A stretch of DNA of 64,000 nucleotides from Apus apus (GCF_020740795.1 NC_067285.1:73570342-73634341), one strand, 5' to 3'; positions 36,701 through 49,400 are shown, numbered from the stretch's first letter. Notes: generated from the sequence alone by a model not told the origin. Made by a program: numbers and translations.

Positions 36701-39700
36701 CTTAATCCAACTCCAGAGCAGGCAAGTTTTCCTAAAGAGAAAGGTGGAGCCCTGCTTTCTGAAATACCTGAATAGCTTCAGCTGGGCAATCACACCCACC
36801 CACTCACTCGTGGAAACACACATCACAGGTGTGGATAAGGAGATTTGCAAAGAGCAGACAAGAGAATTAAAAAACAAAGGGAAAAGGGAGATCAGGATGG
36901 AGTTCTGCGTAGAAAATAATTCTGTATTGGTTTATATCTAGTTTGAAGCGTTCTGTTAAAATAACTCCTTTATGCCATCAGTGTTTTAATGAATGTTACT
37001 TTGGCTTTAGTAAACTTGAAGCTTCAAGCGCAAGCAGATGAATCTCAAAGTTCTGTCTAGTTTGCAGACTCAGCAAATCCTTACATCCCTTTAAGGTTTT
37101 CTTTAAAATCTACTTGTTCTAACAAGAGGAAAAGAAAGAAAAAACATTAATTTTCAAATACCCATTGTTTGTGTAATCCTTAAAAACTAAGAACATAGTT
37201 ACATTTGTCAGTAACAAGGGAACTCTCTTGCCATACAACGATACTGTATCTGTTAGAAAATGTTATAATTAATAAAAATCGTGAATATTTTAAAAAACAC
37301 CCTATTTTTCAGAAAAAAATAGTCTAAGGAAAATTCATTGGTTTCAGCAGAACAAATGAATCTTGGTTCTAGATAGCAGTTTTAACTCAACAAAGAAACA
37401 AGAAACAGGCAAGGATTTGCATTTAACTACGGAAGACTGCAATCCAAATAATTGCTTTTTTAAAATTCTGAGTAGAGCTAGGATCTGTTGCCTCAGGCAG
37501 TCCTTGTTACAATTGCACATTTACCACCTTTACAACTGCTACATTTGATATTTATCTGGCCAAACGGGAAGAACTCTCTTGCTTGGTTGTCCTAATGCAC
37601 ACTTGAGTCAAGAATAAAAATGACTTCTCCCAAACTGCAAGTGCAAACACATGAGGCTGGATTAGTTTTCTTGTGGTTTAGTAAAATAGTTTTTTAGTTG
37701 TGTATCTCCTACAAAATATAAAATACAAAAAAATCTATGTGGGTGAAATGATTTTTGTGAATTTTTTTTTGTGCCATGGTCTAGGAACAATATCAAGAAA
37801 TAACTCCTAAGGAACAAAGCACCTGCATAATCCTTGCAAGAAGAAAATACTCTTTACAATTGGCACTGCTAATCATAATTATGGGTAGGCTAATCATTAT
37901 GGAAATTTATGAAACATCTCACTGATATCCCAAGAGGGCAATAACGCTTCTAAATAACAAGAGTTACTAATGGAGAGAAAGACTTTGCTCTGTTGTGAGT
38001 TTTTTTTTTTGTTTGTCAATGACAAAGGTTCTGTTCATATTTTGGTTGTATTCAACGAGGCTGCAACATGAGCCTTATTTCTTGAAATAATTCTAAGTGA
38101 TAGCCAAAGAAACAGTGGGGACTTGTCAGAAAGTAGGCCTGATACTTTTCCTCCCTTCTGCACTGTTCAAAGGCAGTGGGCAAAGACTGGCAAATACTCT
38201 GCTGAAAAAAAATCTTGCTAGTGAAAATTCAGATTTGAGTATGCCGTAATAGAGTATAACCTTGGTAGCTTATGATGTTCTTGTTGCTGATACCATAAAT
38301 GTTACATGTAGTATCATAGTTTAGACTATCCAAACTAATGCTAAAAATCTGAAGGCAGTTTCTCTTGTGTTCTAGTAGGAAGAACTTTTACAGATCCATA
38401 GCTAAGATTAATCTGATCTCCTCTGTTGTTCTAGTAGATGCCGGTAGTCATTCTTTAAGAAACATACAAGGAAAAGTAGAGAACAACCTTTTCTAACTTT
38501 GGAGAAGAATTTAGGTTTTTCCTGAGTTAGAGACAATCTAAAACATTATTTTTAATAGCAGTTGGAAAAACAGAGATACTAATTCTCCATGCTTCTTCAC
38601 AAACTGACCTGAAGTTTTGACTCAGAAATAATATGTAAGCACTTAACATCTGAGTCAGAACAGAAAGGAATATTTTGTATTTACCGTAAAAACCTTTCTG
38701 TTTCTGAAATTATCTAGTATCAGTTTCATGAAACTAAGATTAACCAGCCTGGTAAATTCCTTGAGTATTTTTAGGCAAGTCATGCTTCGTGATGTTTTTG
38801 TTGTTTTTTTAAAGTTAGTACTCTGGAAAACTGGTAGTGGAATAGAAGCCTTTGAAAGACAACTTGAAAAAGAAAGAATTTAGGATCATAAAGAATAAAA
38901 TACATGATTGTGAACAAGAAAAGGTTATTATAAATGACACTCTAATATATATATATTTACTCTTAGCCAAAGGAAAAATCTGAGAGACAGATTTGCAAGT
39001 TGTCAGTACAGCTTGCATCCACAGCATGTTTCATCATCTGAATTCTCTTAGTCCTTATCTTTGACACTCCAAAGGTCCAAAAGGGTTTTTGAAAACTCAG
39101 GCAGCTTCTGCTAAACAGATTTCCCACCTGCCACTTGTCCAAATAAATTTGCTTTCAAGCTTGAATGTATTTTTTCCTCTAACAGTTAGTAGCTGCTAAT
39201 ACTGTATTAGAAAGAAGAAAATTCACCTCAACCAACAGTGGAATAGTAGAATCCTGGTTTTTAATTTCATTATGGTAAAAATAGATTTACAGTTTCATCT
39301 GTCCTGCAACTCTTCTGCTGTGGAACTGTGTTTCTGATAAAGACCCAGATTTGTTTGCATAATTAAATTTCTTGAGAACTACTACACTGTTGGTAGTTGT
39401 GCTACAGTGCTGAGAATTTTCTGACAGTTTTCCAGCATGAACCTAGAACTGAATCCTTAATGTTGCACATCAGTGGATTTAGACTCTAATGCTTTTTGCA
39501 TGTAGCTTCATCATGGTGAATCAGTAGTCATTTACTTACCAACAAACCTTAGAAATCTGGTTGCTGTTCAGTAGAAAGGAATTAGATTTTTTTTTTTAAA
39601 TAACTTGTTTCTGTGATTTCAAGGGTGAAAGGAATGCAGATGTGAAAGATACTGCTATGAGAGTTTGGAGGCAAAAAATACTAATATGTTTTGTGAACTA

Positions 39701-40022
39701 TCTGCATAGCCAGGTCTTTATTACATATTCAGACTAAAAGCTAAAACAGTTACCGGCAACTCCTAAAAGGCAATAATTTTCAGAAACAGCAAAACGTGAG
39801 AATATCTACTGTTTGAGGGAGGAAAAAAGAAAAAAGGATAAAAGATTAATTATGACAGTAATTGCAAATGCAAAGCCAAGATCTCGCAAAGCATTTCCAG
39901 AAAGGTATCCTGTGTATGACAAGTCATATGTTAATGGGTCCTTCTTGAAATACTGGGTCGAATTCATGCTACTTGCCTTAGAAACCCAACAGCAGATATT
40001 TTCAAGTATCTACACAGTTTTT
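33731..40022. other. Long AT-rich intergenic stretch, no gene seen
   Basis: About 6.3 kb without a recognised gene or transposon. The part at 35290-35640 has somewhat higher G+C and a 60-codon stop-free stretch, discussed as a finding, but it has no identifiable homology. An (AT)6 run lies at 38945-38956. Other open frames (36605-36877, 38815-39027, 39813-40028) look random. Confidence 0.55.
38945..38956. repeat. (AT)6 microsatellite
   Basis: Six AT units, followed by TTTAC. It is short and probably little variable. Confidence 0.6.
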
Positions 40023-40200
40023 GAGTGACAAAGCACTGGAACAGGCTGCCCAGAGAGGTTGTGGAGTCTCCTTCGCTGGAGATGTTCAAACCCCACCTGG
40101 ACGTGTTCCTGTGTGATGTGCTCTAGGCGACCTTGCTCTGGCAGGGGGATTGGACTAGATGATCTTCTGAGGTCCCTTCCGACCCCTAAGATTCTGTGTT
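40023..40200 (+). mobile_element. CR1 3' end fragment, about 178 bp
   Basis: AAAGCACTGGAACAGGCTGC is followed by CCAGAGAGGTTGTGGAGTCT, GTGTTCCTGTGTGATGTGCT, TTGGACTAGATGATCTTCTG and CCTAAGATTCTGTG. It is closely similar to the 3' part of the copy at 7988-8759 and is the reverse complement of the type at 27180. It is 5'-truncated, with the Trp codon TGG intact here. Confidence 0.95.
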
Positions 40201-40370
40201 ACTACTGAAATGTCCTTTCATACCCCAAATTCTTATAGTCCATTCTTAAAAATAATTGTACCTTTTTTTTTCCCCCCTCTTAATGGAAACCATATAGACG
40301 TCCATTTTTTGAAATATTAATTTAATTTTTATATTGATTTATTCTATTTTCAAATGCTAGGAGAGTTAAG

Positions 40371-40963
40371 TGCTGGTTTGGCTAAAATAGATTCAGCTGG
40401 GATACGGTTAATTTTCTTCTTAGTAGCAAGAATAGCACTTTTTTTAAAATTATTTAGTATGAGATTTGATATGAGAAGAATGTTGATAATATGTTGATGT
40501 TTTTACTCATTGCTAAGAAATCAAGGACTTCTCAATTTCCATGCTTTACTAATGTGAATATGCATAAGAAGCTGGGAGGGAGCATAGCCAGCACCACTGA
40601 CACAAGCTGACCAAGGGGATATTCCATACCACGTTTTCATGGTCAGTACATAAAGCAGGAGGAATAAGAAGGAAGGGAGAGGATGTTCAGAGTGATGTCT
40701 TTTGTCTTTCCAAGTGACTGTTATATGTGACATAGCCCTGATTTCCTGGAAATGGCTGAACATTTAATTACTAATTATTACTAATAGTAACACCTGCTGA
40801 TGGGAGGTAGCGAAGGAATTCCTTGTGTAGCTTTTGCTCTATTAAGCTGTTCTTACCTTAACCCACAAGCTTTATCACTTTTTGCCTAGTGATTCTCTCC
40901 GCATCCCACTAGCAGAGAGTGAGTGGTTGTGTGAGGCTTAGCTGTCAGATGGGGTTAAACCAT
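40371..40963 (+). mobile_element. Degraded solo LTR, ERVL-like
   Basis: The sequence starts TGCTGGTTTGGCTAAAATAG, then TCAGCTGGGATACGGTTAAT, TTTAGTATGAGATTTGATAT, AAGAAGCTGGGAGGGAGCAT and CCAAGGGGATATTCCATACC, a TATA-like ACATAAAGC (about 40648), and finally ACCTTAACCCACAAGCTTT and GGGGTTAAACCATG. This matches the order of a common avian ERVL-type LTR of about 600 bp. The 3' terminal CA is lost and no clear target duplication is visible, so the copy is old. It shares the U3 motif GATATTCCAT with the LTR at 5552. No internal retroviral genes lie on either side. Confidence 0.8.
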
Positions 40964-41265
40964 GGGAAGATAAAGAGCTGCAGTAAAGATGCAATAACCC
41001 ATCTGTATACATCTGTGGAATTTATAACAGACTTTGCATTTCCCAAAAAGGATAAGTTTTTTTCAAAAGACTTTTCAACATCCCAGTCATTTTAAACCCC
41101 TAACGGTATTGTTGGGGCCCATGAAATTATGTCAACCCAAGATATAATTCAGGTAGACCACTGCTTGATTTTTAGTGCTGTTACTTATGTCTCCAATTTA
41201 TAGAAGATGCAAAAGATGCTTGCGACAAAAAAATATATCAAAAGAGAGAATTAGAATTACATATC
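40964..41265. other. Spacer between LTR and CR1
   Basis: About 300 bases of unremarkable sequence with no gene or motif. Confidence 0.6.
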
Positions 41266-41700
41266 ATAGAATCATAGAATGGTTAAGGTTGGAAGGGACC
41301 TTAAAGATCATCAGGTTCCAACCTCCCTGCTATAAGCAGGGACACCTCACACTAGACCAGGTTGCACAAAGACTCATCCAACCTGGCCATAAACACCTCC
41401 AGAAATGCGGCTTCCACAACGTCCCTGGGCAACCTATTCCAGCACTTTATTACCCTCATGGTAAAGAACTTCTTCCTGAGGTCTTACTTAAATCTCCCCC
41501 CTTTCAGTTTAAAACTATTACCCCTGTTCCTGTCACCACCCTTTCTGGTCAAAAGCCCCTCCCCAGTTTTCCTGGATACCCCTTCAGGTACTTGAAGGCT
41601 GCTATAAGGTCTCCCCAGGGTCTTCTCCTCTCCAGGCTGAACAGCCTCAGCTTTCCCAGTCTGTCTTCATAGCAGAGTTACTCCAGCCTTTTGATCATCT
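41266..41700 (-). mobile_element. CR1 retrotransposon, 5'-truncated
   Basis: The tail ATAGAATCATAGAATGGTTA and GGTTGGAAGGGACCTTAAAG is followed by CCTGCTATAAGCAGGGACAC, GGTTGCACAAAGACTCATCC, GGTAAAGAACTTCTTCCTGA and the coding-region end CTTCTCCTCTCCAGGCTGAA, then CAGTCTGTCTTCATAGCAGA. It runs 435 bp and includes the reverse complement of the SLERRRPWG-like block. The 165-codon frame on the plus strand (41175-41672) is the antisense of this element and not a gene. Confidence 0.96.
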
Positions 41701-42915
41701 CATAGACAACAGTTTTTATTCCAGGGATTTCATAAAGCCACTACAACAAGTATTTTACAATCTAAAATATTTTTCTAGTATTTTCTCCTTTAGTAAGTAT
41801 GTGATACATAATCAATTTCAATTATTCAATATGTGGAAGCTAGTATGGACAGGTCTTGTAGACTAATTGTGTTCTTAGGAATAGGGAAAAGATGAAACTA
41901 AATGAAAGGTTGAAAGGTGACACAGTTCTCAGTTCTGACATAGGAGTGACAGGGCCGTTATGGGTATGTTATACTCAAAGAACTATTACGGCCAGAAGAG
42001 CACATAATGTTACAAAAGGAGCCAAGAATATATTTTTAACATAATTTAACAGTTAAAATTTACACTGAAAAACCTTACTGGTAATGTTGTTAAAATGGTT
42101 CAACACTTATTCATATCTACTGCTTTCTTTTGGCATTATACTTACCACTTACATCTCTTGTGCCACAAGTTTGATGCCATTATTCTTCACCAAGCACAGA
42201 GACGGTGGGGGAAATAGTATTGCAGCAGGCCATCAGCATCCTGAATTATTTTCAGTTAGGGCTTCGGTTTGGGTGTGTGCAGAATCCCTTCTGCAGCAAT
42301 ACTGGCATTCACCTGGGGCTATTTTTACACAATTTCTTATTACAATCTGCTTCTTTCCCGGTTTCCAACTAAAGTTTTAAAGTTGCACCATAGCCTCCAT
42401 CACTTTTATTTGCTGTAAGGGGCTATATTCTTTAAACAGTGAATGGATAACCTGGTCTGTCAGACCTGTAGTGTAAAGGCTATTCCCAGGTCATAACTGA
42501 AACAATCTAGGCATTAATCACTATACCAAGCAAGAACAATTAAAAGCAGCTAAAAGCAGCTCAGGCCAGTGCAAGCCAAGTCAAGCCCTGAGACCTGCAC
42601 CATCAGGTCAAGACAAAACCTGTGGCCTTTTACTGATCATGGCAAAGATCAAACTTACCAGTCCACAGATAGGGAAAAACAGCAACAATGGTCAAGTGGA
42701 GTTCATTGAAAGAACTTTAGTAGATTTTGTAGTCACCAAATCTGAGTGCTGGGTCATTACAGTTTGGAAAGAGGAAAGTAATCGTACAGGGTCTAGAATG
42801 CAATGAAAAACGGAAGGATCTGAATAAAAGATTAAAATTGTGAGGTCAAACAGTTAAGTAAGAATGTCTTATGGCAGTTAAAGAACTTTGTAGGTGGAAA
42901 AATATTAAGCAATTG

Positions 42916-42958
42916 CAAAAAAACCCGACCAAAACCCACACCAAACCAAACAAAAACC
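42916..42958 (+). repeat. A/C-rich low-complexity tract
   Basis: Apart from one G, the sequence is A and C only, with ACCAAAACCCACACC and AAACCAAACAAAAACC-like units. Confidence 0.65.
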
Positions 42959-43324
42959 TATTCACATGTGCTAACATTCCCCAAAATTACCATGACTTAA
43001 ATGTCACATTTTTGTGCCTTAACTGTATTGAATATATGGGTCACTGTCTAATAGATTTAGATGTGAGATTTGCTTTCAAAACTGTCACATCTAAGATCCT
43101 AATCCAGGAAGTGCATCTTGTGCTCACGAGTGTTGAACTAAATAGCCAGCCATATGAAAAAGGCCAGGTTACAATTTTACCACTAGATGGCTGTGTTGTT
43201 TATTTGAGTGTACCTTCTTTAAGAATTACTGTGGAAATAGCTTCTCCACAGATAAATTTCATTCTTACTAAGCAACAACTCATCTCTGTGTTCGTAGCTA
43301 AATGGAAATAATGCACATCTGGGG

Positions 43325-43358
43325 AAAACAAACAAACAAAACCACCAAAAAAACAAAC
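43325..43358 (+). repeat. A/C-rich tract, (CAAA)-like
   Basis: AAAACAAACAAACAAAACCA and then CCAAAAAAACAAAC: a short (CAAA)n core with decay at its right side. Confidence 0.65.
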
Positions 43359-45154
43359 TTGCTTGGCTTGTCATGATAAATCAGGAATTCCTATACAGAC
43401 TGGATGTAAATTTGGAAGCTGAGATACTGTTGAAGGCATTTAATATATTAGATTTCAAATCAAAATAACAAACTATATCAGAAAATCACATGGTGACCAT
43501 ACATAGCATTGTAAGTAAGTTTGCAGTGCAAATCAAGTAGTTTAATTCTACATACAGACCTAAAAGAAACATTGTAACACCCAGTGCACAGAACAATATT
43601 TGTCTTTTCTTACATATTGCTATGAATTACCACTATTTGAACCTGCTTTTACAGATCATATTCCAGGCAAAATAAATCAGTGGAGATTAGGAGAAAAAAA
43701 AATGGAAAGCATTGTATTTCAATAATTACTTACAACTTGGTGTCCTTAAACAATTTTATTTGTATGTGCATCTGTCATTCCAGCAAATTCTCTTGTGAGT
43801 TTGTAGAGTGATTTAAGAAGCTCAGTTGCAGGGAACCCCCTTTGTATCCACTTCATGGAATCTCATTTCAGCAATTGCAGTTACTAAACTTCAACAAATT
43901 TTAGAGCACAAAAGGGTGCCACATTAAGGACAGAGAGATGGTATTCCAGGATTCAGTTCCTTTGGCAAAACTGCCCACAGAATGAAGAAGATGCTAAGAC
44001 AGTCTATCAAGAGTGTCCTGACTTAAACTAACAGCATTTTTGCTGACCTGGCTGAAGCTGATTATCTCACATAACCTCACACAAGAAAAAAGACATTCTA
44101 TTATTTAAGACCTAAAATCCCAAAACATTTTAATAAAGCATAATTTAGTAAAGTCTAAAACCATAATCCCAGAAACACCACTTAAAATACAGCCTAGCTG
44201 TGGAGGCAGCTAACCTACAACCTACCTTTGGTTTTGACTTTGAAGTTCCTCCATCTTGAAAGGCCCAAGTTCTGCTTCTGTGCAAGGCTACCTCAGCTTT
44301 GATAGCAATTAAGAGGTTTTAATGTTTCACTCATGACACAGTGCAATTTGGGTCAGAAAGTAGTAATCCCTTCATTGAGCTTTCCTGAAAAGCTGAATCC
44401 AGCAGAACTCTTGGCTAAAGGTTTGTATGGAAAAACCATGGACAGTATAATGATTGGAGTAACAGAGACAGTAAGAAATTTAATAATATACATTTTACAT
44501 GTCGTGCTTAGATGCCCAATAGCATTGGTTTAGGATTTTTAAGTAAGCTAGAAAGGCAGAAGAATATCAGTTGGACATAACTTACTGCCAAGTGATCAAA
44601 GCAGAGACAGCTGTAGAAAAGGTAAACAGTAATGCAAATACTAATATATAGGGTTTTTTTTATGTTCCCAGAAGATATATGAAGATACTAAGGCCATTGC
44701 ACAAGGTATTAATGAAATCTCATGCCAAAACCACCATTTAACCTATATGTTCAATATGGAAAAGTTCAAAACTGCTAGAACATTAGAAAATCCTGTCTTG
44801 GTAACACACAGTACTTTTCCATTTTTCAAATACAGTCTCCTTTTTTCCATGGAAACTCAAACAAGTGATTTATTGGATAAGTGTCATCTACAGCTGCAGC
44901 TATGACACCTCCAAGGGTCAAACCCTGACACCAGCTCTTTAAGCCCTGTGCCAGGAAGCAGTAGGAGCAGCTGAGGAATGGCAAGCCAGTAACAAAGGGT
45001 GAACGACAGGCTGCAATCTCACCCACAAGCACTTCAGTTCCATAGTCCCCAAACAAGAAGAGAGGAACCAGCAACAATAAGGAGGATCAGGCAGCTGTCC
45101 ACAGATTTCCAGGAATGTCTGCTGTGACAAGGCAAGTCCAAGGTCAAGCCAGGT

Positions 45155-45198
45155 AGCCAAGCTGGAAAGGCCAGGAAGCCAAGGTGGAAAGGCCAGGA
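45155..45198 (+). repeat. 22-bp tandem repeat, two copies
   Basis: AGCCAAGCTGGAAAGGCCAG plus GA (45155-45176) is followed directly by the same 22 bases with one C-to-G change (45177-45198). Upstream GGTCAAGCCAGG at 45142-45153 is a looser partial copy. Confidence 0.85.
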
Positions 45199-45723
45199 AC
45201 CGTGAAGGGCAAGACAGCAGAACTCATGTAAGGGTCTGAGACCTAAGTGCTGTTCCTAGGCTGGGGGAGGGCACTAAAGGGGCTTCTCACAGCTGTTTCT
45301 CATTACTTAGCTCATTTCACAGCAATCTGACACAAGGTTATGCAGCTGGACCATAGCAGGGATGGCCCTGAGCACTGGCAGCCCTTGGAGGCAGAGGGAA
45401 GGGGTTGCACAGCTTGTTGGTGCCCTCAGTGCCCTGACATGCTGCAGAAACACTGTCACCACTCTCACATCTATTTCATGTTTCCTTTACTTCAAATGCT
45501 AGCCTTAGCCTCTACAAGGTCAGAAGATCCAGGATTCCCCTGTGTTTGCAGCTGGAAGGCTGTGTTGCTGGATTTTGGGCACCAAAACCATCAATAGGCT
45601 CAGAGATGCAGTATTATAATTTTATATTAGGTTTGATCATAGCACATAACAATATTTCCAGGGATTATATCCTGGAGGTGGAGGAGAACTAAATCCACAC
45701 TTACAGCTCTTGGAACTTACAGG

Positions 45724-45740
45724 AAAAAAAAAAAAAAAAA
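45724..45740 (+). repeat. A17 homopolymer
   Basis: This is one of the longest pure A runs in the window and lies inside the GC-richer block. It may be a retroposed poly(A) tail or simple slippage. Confidence 0.6.
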
Positions 45741-46344
45741 TCCTTTAAACAAAGAAGTGTATTCTATTTTATACAAACATTTGACATCTGATATGTTCTC
45801 TTTTACAGAATATTGTTAAGCACACGTTGCACTTCTTATCTGAAAGCAGACTGATCAGCTACTGTTGTCAGTGTCAGAAAGGCAAATTTTTCCTCAGGCA
45901 AGCCCTAGAACCACTCGGCTACACAGCTAGATGTTAAAGTGTTGCAGTGTCACCCCCCTTCGAAATGCAGCAGGATCTATATACCCCTACACAGGCCATC
46001 CTGTGGCAGTCCACTGAGAACTCATGTCTCTGCCCTCAACTTGTTCAGGTAACCCTCACTCAGGTAGACATCCTGTCAGCAGTTTGTCTTCTGCAAAAGT
46101 TGGTAGGACTTCTGCATTGCAGTGGGAACAACTTCACTGGCTCTGTAGTTGGGTGTCTGAGTCTCAGGCCTTTCTGTGAAGGTGGGCTCCTCCCAGGGGC
46201 CTTCTGTATGGGCCTGACAAACTGTGCAGCAACTGTGCAATACCTAAACTAGAAAGCCATTTTTAGCAGAATGAGTCCATGGTTGTGGCACTCACACAGG
46301 GGTCTATGGTCACCCATTGCGAGTTCAAACTCTCATTTAAGAAT

Positions 46345-46440
46345 ATAGAACCATAGAATCACTTAGGCTGGAAAAGACCTTTAAGATCATTGAATTGAAC
46401 TGTTAATATACTCACCAAGGTCTAAGTGTTCATGAGATCT
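46345..46440 (-). mobile_element. CR1 3' tail fragment
   Basis: ATAGAACCATAGAATCACTT is followed by AGGCTGGAAAAGACCTTTAA and GATCATTGAATTGAACTGTT. The GCTGGAAAAGACC tail is the type seen at 2226 and 57584. Homology fades within 100 bases, so only the extreme 3' end inserted or survives. Confidence 0.8.
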
Positions 46441-49400
46441 TTGCTTCCCAGGAAGCAGTACCACATTTTTTTATACTTTATTCACTGTATGTTAAGAAGA
46501 ATGGTAAAGGAAGAGCAATTGGAGAGTTCGTGCTGATGGCTGGCACCTTACCCATAGGTAGTATCTTGCCTGAGACTGTGACAAGAGCTGCTGCCAAATT
46601 CAGAGGCAATTTGGCATCTTGAGCTGCATAAGCTGCTAAATCCCACTGAGTTCTTGTGGGGTTCTGGGATAAAGGTGTTTGCCTCAGGATGTCACATGAT
46701 GCTTCTGCTCAGCATAAAAACATGATATTGCATACAGCCTCATACTGCTGCAATTCAGATATTAGCATTACAGAATACTATGAAGAAAAAAAAATATTTC
46801 AGATGTTATGAAAAAAAGGAATGCTAACAAAGAACACGTTGCCACTAATGTGACTGAGGCTTCCAGTAAGCTGATTAAAGTTATTTTTGTCCTAGTCATA
46901 CTGATGAATGTAACAAACTGAAAGCCCATTTTTTCTTCTTGCAGTGCCTTGTTTGCCTGTTTTTCCAGAGATAAGAGACCAGCTGCAACAGTTCATAGCA
47001 ACTCTGGCATTTACTAATAAGCTGTAAGAGTGTGGAAAGTGAGTGGCTGCTATTGCAGTGAAACTGCAGAGCTCTCTCAGCTTTTCAGTATTGTCACTTA
47101 TTTCTATTGCTTAAAAAAAAGGAAAACAAAGTCAACTCATTTCCTGGTATTTGGTTATTTCTCTCGCACTTTTTCGTTTGGTGTTTTAAACCTCACGGGT
47201 CAGAAATTGTCAGGATTTGCTTGACCTGCCTTGAGATAATCCCCAGTAGTATGTCCTACAAAGACAAGAAAACATTAGCCTAGTTTTTTTCTAATAGTAG
47301 TAACGTATGGACTATATCAGCTATAATTTGTACACATTTTGTTTGGGGAAAAAAAGTTCATTTGTGATTGGGTGAAGCACAAAACATTTTGGTGCTTAAA
47401 GCACTTCTCTTTTCTCAAGAAACTTCCATTCAGGTGTTGTGAATGTCACTGGTTGCCTGATTGCCTTAAATGTTAGACGTGCAAAACACATAAAATGCCT
47501 GAGTACAAAAACCTCTGTGTACCTGCCTCCAGAACTTGGGCCTCTAAATTCTCCTGTGTGTGTCAGCTTCCTCTGAAATATTTTCTGGAAGACAAAGTGT
47601 CTGTTTCTGCGCATATCAAGATCTGACTGTATTTTAATGGTGCTAAGCAATTTCAGGATTTATTTGAGACCGAAGTGTCAGCAGAGAGTAGGCTTTTTTT
47701 TTGTCAGAGACAAACAGCAGGGTCTAATTCTGCACACTCTTCTTACTCTGGGCTTGATGCCATCCTAACATAAGTAATTAGATCAAAGGAATCTGTCCAC
47801 ACCATTCAATGCGCACAAATCTGAAATACCTCCTAGAAGCCTGGAAACTGCCAGCTAATTTGTTTATGTTTGAACAGGTAAAATGAGAAAGTCCATAGAT
47901 GGTTTTTATGAATCCTGAGATACCAATTCCCATGCTCTTTCAGAGGAACCAGGGCTTTCAGCTGTGAATGTCGTTTAACCCCCACTCTCAAAGTTCAGGG
48001 CAAGTTCTACCTTAACCGAGCTCTCCATCATCGTTTCTTCATAGAAATCCTCAAACTATAAAAAGAACATAGCTAGGTCTCCTAACAAATATTACCCTTC
48101 AGCAAGCTAGGATATACAATCACATGTTTCAAATTATGTGCAGAGAACTCTACATATTAACAGAATTAACATTTTCATATCATACCTACTTTGGATGAAA
48201 CCACTGTAATGGCGCATGGCGCTGTTGAAATCAGCCATGCTTTCACACATTATCACTTTTCAGTCTTCTCAAATTACAACAGATGTGATTCATTCTCCAC
48301 AAATCTTGGATATTCAGCAGTTTCAGAAACAATAAGCTGAAACCTGGTCTGATTTTTCCTACTGAAAGAGGAGCAAATCAATTAAATCACACTAGGAAGC
48401 ACAAGACCCAAATGGAATATTATATAGTATTTTGTAGCAGAAAAAATAGCATCTTTGTGATTCTTAAAGCAGATTGAGTGCAATATTAGCAAAACAATAT
48501 TTTATTGATAGAAATGCTTCAGCCTCAGATTCATTTTAAACTTTGGTGTATTTTATATTTTTGTCTCAAGTCTACTCAGGATCTGAAGTTGTCAGTGGAG
48601 TGTGCTGAGGCTGTTCTCTGGTCCTAGACCTGAAGGGAATCAAAGGTCTGTCTTGGTTTGAACACACTTGAAGAACAGCCTAAATAAAGGTAAATCACTC
48701 TCCACCTTTCTTCTGTGATTCAGAGTTCCCAGGCATCTTTACAGATATGATATTATATGCTCATACTGTCTTCCCAACCTGTTCTTCTGAACTCCAGTAA
48801 GGAAAGAAAAATGTTTTGAGGTTTCTTTTTTTCCCACGTGCAGTCAATGGCATATTTGGATGGGCTTCTTTTTTATCCACTCATATAACAGTATTTCTCA
48901 AACAAAAAGAAAAAAAACACCTGTATATTGTCACACAATTATCCATCAAATACTTTGTTGTCTTTTTTATATGATGTCAGTCATTCCTGTGACTATTACT
49001 AACAAATATTTCCTGATAGAGGGACCTTTCTTGACCTGATAATTACCACCATCTCACTCAACATGAGAAACAAAAGTTGATAGAACTTTTAACTAAATGG
49101 CTTTGCTAAACTTTAGGAAACAAGGCAGAGTGTATTACTTCTGCCCAGACAGAAAACTATTAATTAATAGCTAAAAATCAGTAAAATAACTGTTCTGGAT
49201 GTCATAATTGTTGATGAGGAGCCAGAGAATAAACTGTTTTCACAAAGAAGTAAAATGGGAAGTACTTCATAGAAGTAAAAAGGCAAACTGAAAAGGGAAA
49301 CTTTAAGAGGCAGTTCAATACATTGTTTAAAATGATAAAGGAAAATGAAATCAATGAATAGCATTTTATTTCACTTATCTAGTAATCTATGAGATGCTAA

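Larger units (their letters stand above)
41701..44859. other. Intergenic DNA with A/C-rich tracts
   Basis: No gene seen. There is a perfect 10-bp tandem pair TAAAAGCAGC at 42541-42560, and A/C-rich tracts at 42916-42958 and 43325-43358. The 146-codon frame at 42871-43311 (plus) runs through one of these tracts, and I recognise no domain, signal peptide or homology in it. Confidence 0.55.
44860..46250. other. GC-richer block of unknown nature
   Basis: For about 1.4 kb, base composition shifts clearly towards G+C compared with both flanks, and the sequence has a repeat-like, non-decayed look. On the minus strand CCAATAAATCAC at about 44868-44879 contains a canonical AATAAA, followed by sequence ending GGAAAAAAGG. 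That fits the 3' end of a minus-strand transcript or LTR. A 22-bp unit is tandemly duplicated at 45155-45198, and an A17 run lies at 45724-45740. Open frames on either strand (for example 44826-45077 and 45947-46252) give no recognisable protein. Candidates are an unrecognised LTR or other dispersed element, or exons of a noncoding transcript; I cannot choose. Confidence 0.4.

Noticed and set aside
41175..41672. 165-codon open frame on the plus strand, the second-longest in the window
   Set aside because: Most of it (from 41266) is the antisense strand of a CR1 element. The translation is not CR1 protein and not any known protein.
42871..43311. 146-codon open frame on the plus strand
   Set aside because: It begins next to and runs through an A/C-rich low-complexity tract, has no domain and lies in intergenic DNA.
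46300..46340. Possible tRNA B-box (GAGTTCAAACTC)
   Set aside because: No A-box at the right distance and no cloverleaf can be drawn around it.
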